Assembly: GCF_000321225.1 (NCBI RefSeq)
Contig: NW_004450267.1
Location: forward strand, 6,928,601-6,992,600
Length of the DNA: 64,000 nucleotides
Direction: 5' to 3'
From: Odobenus rosmarus divergens
Lineage: Eukaryota > Chordata > Mammalia > Carnivora > Odobenidae
The notes under the pieces are model-generated. The model made no database searches. It was not told the DNA's origin and saw only the letters and a list, made by a program, of their open reading frames with translations. Below, piece after piece: positions 57,786-64,000 of this stretch. The position numbers and the translations under genes are program-made. Positions within the stretch are counted from its first letter, which is position 1, and each line of letters starts with the position of its first letter.

Positions 57786-60700
57786 TTTTATGTCTGCACA
57801 GTATTAAACGGGCATCATTAAATTCAGCTCACTCTGCCAAGGCGTTGGGGGTTAGCATTATAAATGAGCTGTGTTTTGCTGAAGAGTCCTTGCTTAGGCC
57901 CTCTGGGTGTTGTTAGCCAAGATCAAGTTCCCAGTCCCCCATTTAGTTTTACTGGTGATTGGTAGGTTATTGATCCTTGGGTTGGGGCCAAGTGACCCTT
58001 GTTATTTTAATAACGTGTTCCTTTCCTACTAGGGCATTAGGAGAGGCTAAGGGCTGACCAGATGATGTGGGGAATCTCCATGCATGCAGGTTGAGGGAAA
58101 GGTGGGTTGAGGCCCAACTACAGGATCTAAGACATTTGGATTAGGATAAAGTGTAACCAGACTGATCGAGTTTTTGAAGACCTATATGGGTCACACTTTT
58201 TAAAGGAGACTTGGAAGCTTTAAACCATGATGGCCAGTGGTTGTATCTTGTGTGCTGGCTCCCCACAGTTGGTAGAACCTGCTTGGAGTACTGTGTTGAG
58301 GATTTTGAGGCCAAGCCAAGGCTCCCGTGGTCAGACGGAGTGGTCTGCCATAGGTGGGAAGGAGGACATGGCAGCACGTGCCACATCTTTGCTGTAGCTG
58401 CTTCAAGCTGTCTTCAGGAATCGAAGAACTGCTTCACAAACTGAACTGGGGCGATCAGGGGAGCCAGCGAACTACTGACGACAAGCATTCACGAGATTTC
58501 AGCCATGACACCAGGCCAGGAGGCGGCAGCTGCTTCCCTATTTTGGCTTGTTGGGACTTGGCTTTGGAGTTGTCAAACATTTGAGGCCAAGAGCCACATA
58601 GATAAGGAGTTTCTGTTGTCCTGCAGCCCCTTGGTAGCTCCCCAGTTGCTTGCTCACCACACTGGAGGGGGCTGGGGATATTTGTGCTCTGTCTACTTTA
58701 TAGCAGTCTTGCCCACTGTTTCTTGTCATGTCCTTGCTGCTCAGGTGTTGTGGGAGGCTTTCGGGAGTGGCTCATGTCTCTGGTGGTGAGTCCTGTTCCT
58801 CTCTTGCCCTTGACCCCAACTCGCCCTGCTTGTGCCCTAGGTCTGACCCTAGCCCTAAAATCACTGACCTCTGGCTAGGCTTGGGAGCTCTTGGGCCTGC
58901 ATGGTATCAGACGTGCCCAACGCAGATAGGCTTATGGCTGATCTGGTGGAGAGTACAGCGCAGCAGGCACTGTTGCTGACCTTCTCAGCAAGCAGATCCT
59001 ATCACTTCCGTGCCTAGCCGCCATGGGGAGCAAGTTCCCCCTTCAGCGCACACACACTTCACCTGAAACCCAGCTCTTCAACAGAATAATAGCTTCCCTC
59101 TTCTCTAAAATGTTGGCACTTTGGAAGACGATGTCAGGTTGTGTTTGGCTAATGTTGTATTGCTGCCACACACCATTAGAGCAGGGAGGGAAACAGCCCT
59201 TACTTTCTGAAGCAAAGCAGCCCCTCAGGCCTGGGTACCATTTTGCTGCTTGTAAATACAGCACTGACCGTGCCTTTCACTTTTTGTGTGTTTGCTTTAT
59301 GGGAAGGTATGATGTACAAGCTGCTGGAGAGTGCCAGAGCTATAATAGAAACTTACCCCAGAAGCACGCTCATCTCTGCAGCTCACTTTGAAATGCATTT
59401 TGGAAACTGTACTGATGGGTAGACAGAGGGAGGGGTGGATATGTGATAAAGCAGCAGGTAACTTGCTAACGGTGGAATGTAGGTGGCAAGTATATGGATG
59501 TTCACTGTACAATCCTCTCAACTCGGCTGCAGGTTTGGAAATTTTCGTAATAAAATTGTGTGTAGGGGGGAATTACCCGCAACAGTGACCCATTTTTAAT
59601 TGAAAACAGGCCCTTGACCAATGTGACCCGTGAGGCTGGAGAGTGAAGGGGTTGTGCAGATTGGATCCATTTCATTTGGGAAGACTTCCCGTGGGGGGTG
59701 GTTTCCTGCCTGCCAAGGCCTGGAACCCGTGCTGTTCATCAACTGGGTGACAGAGGTGTGCAGCCTCCCTCATGCACGAGCTGTGCGCCCCGCAGCCAGC
59801 CCCCTCCGGCCCCCCGCCCCCGCCTGGTGTAACCCCCTTGGGCCTCACCTCCGCGTGCCAGCTTCTAGGGGTTCAGCTGCACTCACAGCCTCCTGCTGAC
59901 CTGGGCCTGGCTTTTCTCACCTTTCCCAGAGGGCTGCCATATGCCTCGGCACTGCCTGGGAAATGGGAGGGCTCAGTATCGGCTGTGGCTCTGAGTCCCG
60001 GTGCAAGCAGAGAGGCTGTCTGGCGCGGGAGGGTTGGGAGACTCGGTCTCTCCAGATGGCCTCCCTCCCACTGGCAGATTCTAGGCTCTACGGAACTGAC
60101 AGAGCAGAAGGGGTGGGAAGCAAGTGGCAGGTGAAGAAGCTCTTTAGAATTAGGCCCTGACCTAAATTGTGGGTCACTCTCATTGGTGGTCTCACAGAAG
60201 GTGCTGGGATCCAACTACTGGGATAACTGGTTCAGGTGTGGGAGTAAAATGCAGGGCCTCCACCTGTGTGATACCCATCACCCGCTGCTCCAGTCTCCTG
60301 CTGGTATGTAAGTGGGGGCTCAGTCATGCAATTCGCACTCCTTTTAATCTTAGCCTTAGCAAAACAGCATCAGGAAGGAAAACGCTGCAATAATAGCATA
60401 AGGGAGATTTTGTAAAGTGAAGTGTCACGTATAGCGCTGCTTTCTGCCTCTGTTGGTGCAGAGGATCGAGAACCTGTGGTCAGGCCCTTGGTCCCCTTGA
60501 AAGTTGGCGTGCTCCGTGCTTTCACTGAGCCACACGTTCACTAGCTCGCACTCAAACACGCTTGTCCTCTGAGCGGAGTGAGCCTCTGCCCTTGGCTCCT
60601 GCAGAACCTCAGGGGAGGCACAGCCCCTCCCCGCTTGCTGGCTGGGGAAAGGGTCCCTCCTGGAAAGGAGAGCAGGGCGTCCCTCAGCTGGTTGTCCTCT

Positions 60701-61029
60701 CGGCTCGGGCCTGCTCTGCTGTCTTTCCTCCCGAGAGGCAGTGGGTGCGGGAGGTCAGACTCCCTGGTGGGAGTCCTGGCTCCACGGCCGCTGCTTCATG
60801 ACCTTCAGCAGGACTTCATCTCTGTGTCTCGGCTACATCAGCTGTGGAGCAAGGATGCTAAAGGTCCCTGCGTGTGGCACAGTCATCGGAACCGCTCACG
60901 TTTGTGCTGTGAAGCCTGATGGATATATAGCGAGTGCTGTTCAGTTAGCCTCCACTGCCCTCAGCACTGGCTCCTGAATCCTCCCGCTCTGGGCTACAGG
61001 TCTGGGGCCAGAGAGAGAATTTAGCATCA

Positions 61030-61530
61030 CTGCACACTGTGGCTGTAACAAATTACCACGGAGTGAGTGGCCTTTAACAACACAGATTTAGTCTCTTGAA
61101 TTCTGGAGGTCAGAGTCTGAAATAGCTTCCATAGGGCTAAGGTCATAGTGTTGGCAGGGCCATACTCCCTCCAGGGCTCTGGGGAGGATCCATTTCCTTG
61201 CCTTCTTCATCTTCTAGAGCTGCATTCCTCACATTCCTTGGCTCTCTGGCCTCTTCCTCCATCTTCAAAGGCAGCAGCTAGCATCTTGCTTCTGTTGTCC
61301 CATTACCACTGGCTGCTGTGGTCAGATCTCCCTTTGTCTTTGTCTTCTGTGGACCCTTGTTATGGCATCGGGGCCACCTGGAGAGTCCAGGAGACGCTCT
61401 CATCCCAGAATCCTACACGGAGTCACATCTGCAGTCTCTTTTGCCATAGGAGGTGACATTCACAGGTTCTGGGGATTAGGATGTGGACATATTTGGTGGC
61501 CATTCTTCACATGACAACTGAGACAGGAAG
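61030..61530 (-). mobile_element. MLT1-type LTR (ERVL-MaLR), antisense, non-coding
   Basis: On the plus strand: 'ggctgtaacaaattaccacg', 'ttgaattctggaggtcagag', 'tggggaggatccatttcctt' and 'gggattaggatgtggacata'. These are the reverse complement of MLT1 LTR phrases. An ancient solo-LTR-like relic; no retroviral gene is seen next to it. Confidence 0.7.
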
Positions 61531-61776
61531 AAGCTCTCTGGGGTCCTGGTCCTATGGTGTCCCTTGGGCAAATTCTGAACCAATGTGGAGCACTGCCCCA
61601 GATCTAGCTGGGCCGCACAAGCCTGTGGGCTAGGCCCTGTCCGCCCAAACAGCGCCGGAGGGCACTGTCTGTGTCCTGTTCTGTGGGCTCCCCAGTGCCT
61701 GGCCCATGGCAGGGCCTGGGGGGTGGGTTATGTGTTTGTGCAGGCAGGCGCTGATGTGCTACGCATGTCCTTTTAG

Positions 61777-61999
61777 GCCATGGCGAGTGCCACTGTGGAG
61801 AATGCAAGTGCCATGCAGGTTACATTGGGGACAACTGTAACTGCTCTACAGACATCAGCACATGCTTGGCCAAAGACGGCCAGATCTGCAGCGACCGTGG
61901 GCACTGTGTGTGTGGGCAGTGCCAGTGCACGGAGCCAGGAGCCTTTGGAGAGACGTGTGAGAAGTGCCCGACCTGCCCAGACGCTTGCAGCACCAAGAG
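61777..61999 (+). CDS. ITGB5: ITGB5 coding exon (probably exon 11): I-EGF3 and I-EGF4
   Basis: 223 bases, phase 1-2. With the last G of the previous exon it reads [20 protein letters not shown] and ends [11 protein letters not shown] plus two bases of an Arg codon. The acceptor is gtccttttag and the donor is gtaatg. It encodes most of I-EGF3 and I-EGF4 and the start of the ankle/beta-tail linker ([11 protein letters not shown]). The NCS sequon in GDNCNCS corresponds to human Asn586 and is kept. Compared with my memory of human (CRGRDGQICSERGHCLC), the I-EGF4 entry loop here is [17 protein letters not shown], with four changes in fifteen residues but all cysteines kept. The next exon should begin by completing Arg, then DCVEC, and is not in the remaining 2 kb. 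Confidence 0.97.
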
Positions 62000-64000
62000 G
62001 TAATGGCACCCTCACTCCTGCTTCTCACCCCAGACCAGGCCTGTCCTCCAGCCCGTTGGGCCCTGGGGCTGGCCGGCCTCTTCCTCCCATCGCCCACATC
62101 TTCCACTGCCTGGTCTTGCTGGGGAGCGAGACTCTTCCTAACAGTAACTCAGTGTTAACTACACGGTATATTAAAATAGTGTTTTTTAAATTTTTTTTTA
62201 AAGATTATTTATTTATTTATTTAAGAAAGCGAGAATGAGAGAGAGAGAGAGCACATGAGAGGGGGGAGGGTCAGAGGGAGAAGCAGACTCCCCGCTGAGC
62301 AGGGAGCCCGATGCGGGACTCGATCCCGGGACTCCAGGATCATGACCTGAGCCGAAGGCAGTTGCCGAACCAACCGAGCCACCCAGGCGCCCTAAAATAG
62401 TGTTTTTGAAACGCTGGTTCCGTGGGGATTTTGTAAGAAAATAAAAACAGAACCAATAAAACAAGACTGCTATTCTATTCCCAAATTTAGAAGTTACCAG
62501 ATTACTGAGTTAAATTAAACTGGTTTTGGTACCAAAATAGTGGCTTCTCAGAGCCTTTCGAGTGCTATTGAGTTTTTCAAAAGGGGATTTAGCATGCATC
62601 TGTTTTTCCAATGAGTTGGAGCTCCTCCCCAACATTAATGGTTTACAGGATGCCCGCAGGGCACATGCGGCTTTGACAACACATAATCAGAAAGTTGATT
62701 GGATAGGAGGGCATCCGACCTAGATAAGGCCTGCCAGACACAAACCACAGAGGCTTGTGAATTTTCTGCTCCACTTAGATCACGGAGCACTGGCTGTGTG
62801 CTGCGGCTGAATGCAGATACTGGACAGCGGCCACCGGGCCTCCGCTGCTCAGCCACAGGGTCATGGTTCCCCAGGCTGGCCTCCCCACGGCCCTGCCCTT
62901 CACCCTCTGTCAGAGTGCACATGCGCGGGAATAAAAGGGATCAAGGAGCTATGCCAGCAGGAAGGCAGGAGTGACCGTTTCTCTGGAATTTTGCTAGAGA
63001 AACTGCTGTGTCAGCATCATCCACGCTAAGGGGCCTGAATGAGGGGAAACGGGCACAGATAATCAGAAACAAATAATAATACAGACATCGTCTCTCTTTG
63101 GCTGGGGAAGGCAACTGTGCAATTTTCTTTTGGCAGATTTCCCCTCTAAATGTCTGGCTCAGGCTGATAATGGAAGGAGTTCATGCTCTGTGAGCCCGCC
63201 GTGGCTGCTGGTCAGTCCTTGCTCAGAAATGTTCTGGGTGGCAGAACCCCTGCTTGGACGTTTGCCTCAAATAATCCAGGCGTGGGTAATTGAAAGCTGG
63301 CTGCAGATCGAGAGACAAGATAGACAGGGCCAGATTTTATTTTGTGTAATTGGAGAAGAGCAGGGGAGAGTAAGGGAGAAGAAAAACAGATCCACTTTAG
63401 ACCTGGTAAGAGTGGAGAAATAACAGAAATCCAAATAGAAACATCCCGGGGGAGGAGGGTAGGATCCTGGATCTGGAGCCCAAATAGCTGTGGCCATCTG
63501 AGCATGGAGTCACAGCATTACCCACATCTGATGGCGGCGGCAAGGGCCCTCCCCAGCTCCCTGAAGCAGAATTCTTTCAGGTATGTGCTCCTTGTCCTTG
63601 GGGCACATGAGGTGAAGGGGGGGAGGGGGCAAATCAGGACAACACACATGGTATCAATAAAAGTAGATAAAGCCCGTTTCTTCCTTTCCTCTGGAGCCAC
63701 AAGGCAATGTAGGTTTGGTGTACGTCAATTAAAAGACCCAACAACCTTTGCTTTAGTCAAAATGGCACAACCCTAGCTGCAAATGTTTAAGACATAGAAA
63801 ACATAGCGCTTCTTATCCATTAAGCAATACCAAAGAAACAAGGAGAGCAAGGAGATGCCATAAGGAAACCACTCTTCCTTCTTCTTTATCTCTGGGCCAC
63901 AGTGGCCCTCTGTCTCTTTCTCTGCCAAGTTGCAATTGTTGTTTTAAACAAATTCCCTTTGATAGTGACTTATAGCAGGCTGTTTTTCTACACTGTTTTG
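62000..64000 (+). other. ITGB5: ITGB5 intron (5' part), continuing past the window
   Basis: Starts with donor gtaatg. It holds an antisense CAN-SINE (62187-62392). The remaining 62410-64000 shows no exon: the expected continuation DCVECLLLH was searched for by eye and is absent. No other repeat is recognised. Confidence 0.85.
62187..62392 (-). mobile_element. CAN-SINE, antisense, young
   Basis: Antisense body with end 'gccacccaggcgccc'. Perfect 15-base duplication taaaatagtgttttt at 62172-62186 and 62393-62407. Confidence 0.95.

Larger units (their letters stand above)
42146..61776 (+). other. ITGB5: ITGB5 intron, 19631 bases
   Basis: Donor gtaggc, acceptor gtccttttag. Contents: MIR (43570-43700), a GT repeat (44971-44990), CAN-SINEs (46093, 48011, 50006, 53420), an L1 3' fragment (47754-47940) inside a MIR, a codon-like short open frame ending in AATAAA (50607-50760), MIR and L2-like repeats at 53760-57785 and an MLT1-type LTR (about 61030-61530). 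I see nothing assignable in 42150-43560, 43710-44960, 45000-46070, 46320-47640, 48280-50000, 50770-53415, 54240-56100, 57020-57660 or 57790-61020, apart from occasional diverged fragments. Confidence 0.85.
1..64000 (+). other. ITGB5: ITGB5 gene locus, partial (six internal exons and flanking introns)
   Basis: Six exons on the + strand translate into one continuous integrin beta chain segment that matches integrin beta-5 rather than beta-3, beta-6 or beta-1. Diagnostic stretches are [38 protein letters not shown] and [22 protein letters not shown]5 pairs with integrin alpha-V to form the vitronectin receptor alpha-V-beta-5, a plasma-membrane adhesion receptor (family knowledge). Visible intron sizes are 1529, 1798, 8882, 8473 and 19631 bases, with more than 20.5 kb upstream and more than 2 kb downstream unfinished. 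The promoter, first exons and last exons are outside the window. The preceding exon, which should encode the motif RDAPEGGFDA, was looked for in 1-20550 and not found; it could only be upstream or in the sequence gap. Confidence 0.96.

Noticed and set aside
61780..62238. 152-codon frame overlapping the last visible exon
   Set aside because: It is shifted relative to the integrin frame. The correct frame gives I-EGF3/4 with conserved cysteines.
62000..64000. Search for the next ITGB5 exon (DCVECLLLH)
   Set aside because: Not found in any frame by eye, so it must lie past the window.

Overview
This is a 64-kb piece of a mammalian nuclear genome carrying six internal exons of one protein-coding gene, integrin beta-5 (ITGB5), on the + strand. 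The source is a carnivoran. At least 21 tRNA-Lys-derived CAN-SINE copies are present. Their heads and bodies (GGGCGCCTGGGTGGCTCAG, 'ctgccttcggctcaggtcatgatc', 'gggctccctgctcagcgggg', a CT-rich stretch, then an AAATAAAT/A tail) look like the arctoid type (bear, pinniped or mustelid). I see no copy of the dog-specific or cat-specific consensus. The species-level inference is mine and was not tested by alignment.

Layout: positions 1-20550 are part of a large upstream intron. The coding exons are 20551-20712, 22242-22337, 24136-24225, 33108-33242, 41716-42145 and 61777-61999; position 62000 onward is the next intron. All six have AG acceptors and GT donors. They join in one reading frame (phases 0-0, 0-0, 0-0, 0-0, 0-1, 1-2) into 1136 coding bases, about 378 residues. 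Using human ITGB5 numbering from memory, this is about residues 261-639 of 799: the second half of the beta-I (ligand-binding) domain, the hybrid domain strand that follows it, and I-EGF1 to I-EGF4. By analogy with ITGB3 these are probably exons 6-11. The signal peptide, PSI domain, first half of beta-I, beta-tail, transmembrane segment and cytoplasmic tail lie outside the window. There is no sign of a second gene.

The rest is intron: 21 CAN-SINEs (13 antisense and 8 sense to the gene), several L1 3' fragments (mostly antisense, one sense 3' fragment with two SINEs nested in it), many ancient MIR and L2 fragments, one MER5A-type DNA transposon with visible terminal inverted repeats, one MLT1-type LTR, several microsatellites, three short tandem duplications and a 400-base assembly gap (14987-15386).

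The most interesting local signal is a CpG-rich block (about 40640-42160) covering the end of an intron and the 430-base cysteine-rich exon. That exon is about 95% G/C at third codon positions in its first 60 codons, against 40% in the 90-base exon. It also shows several amino-acid differences from my recollection of human ITGB5, including loss or shift of three N-glycosylation sequons. I did not find a previously undescribed biological system here. The noteworthy points are evolutionary and structural.
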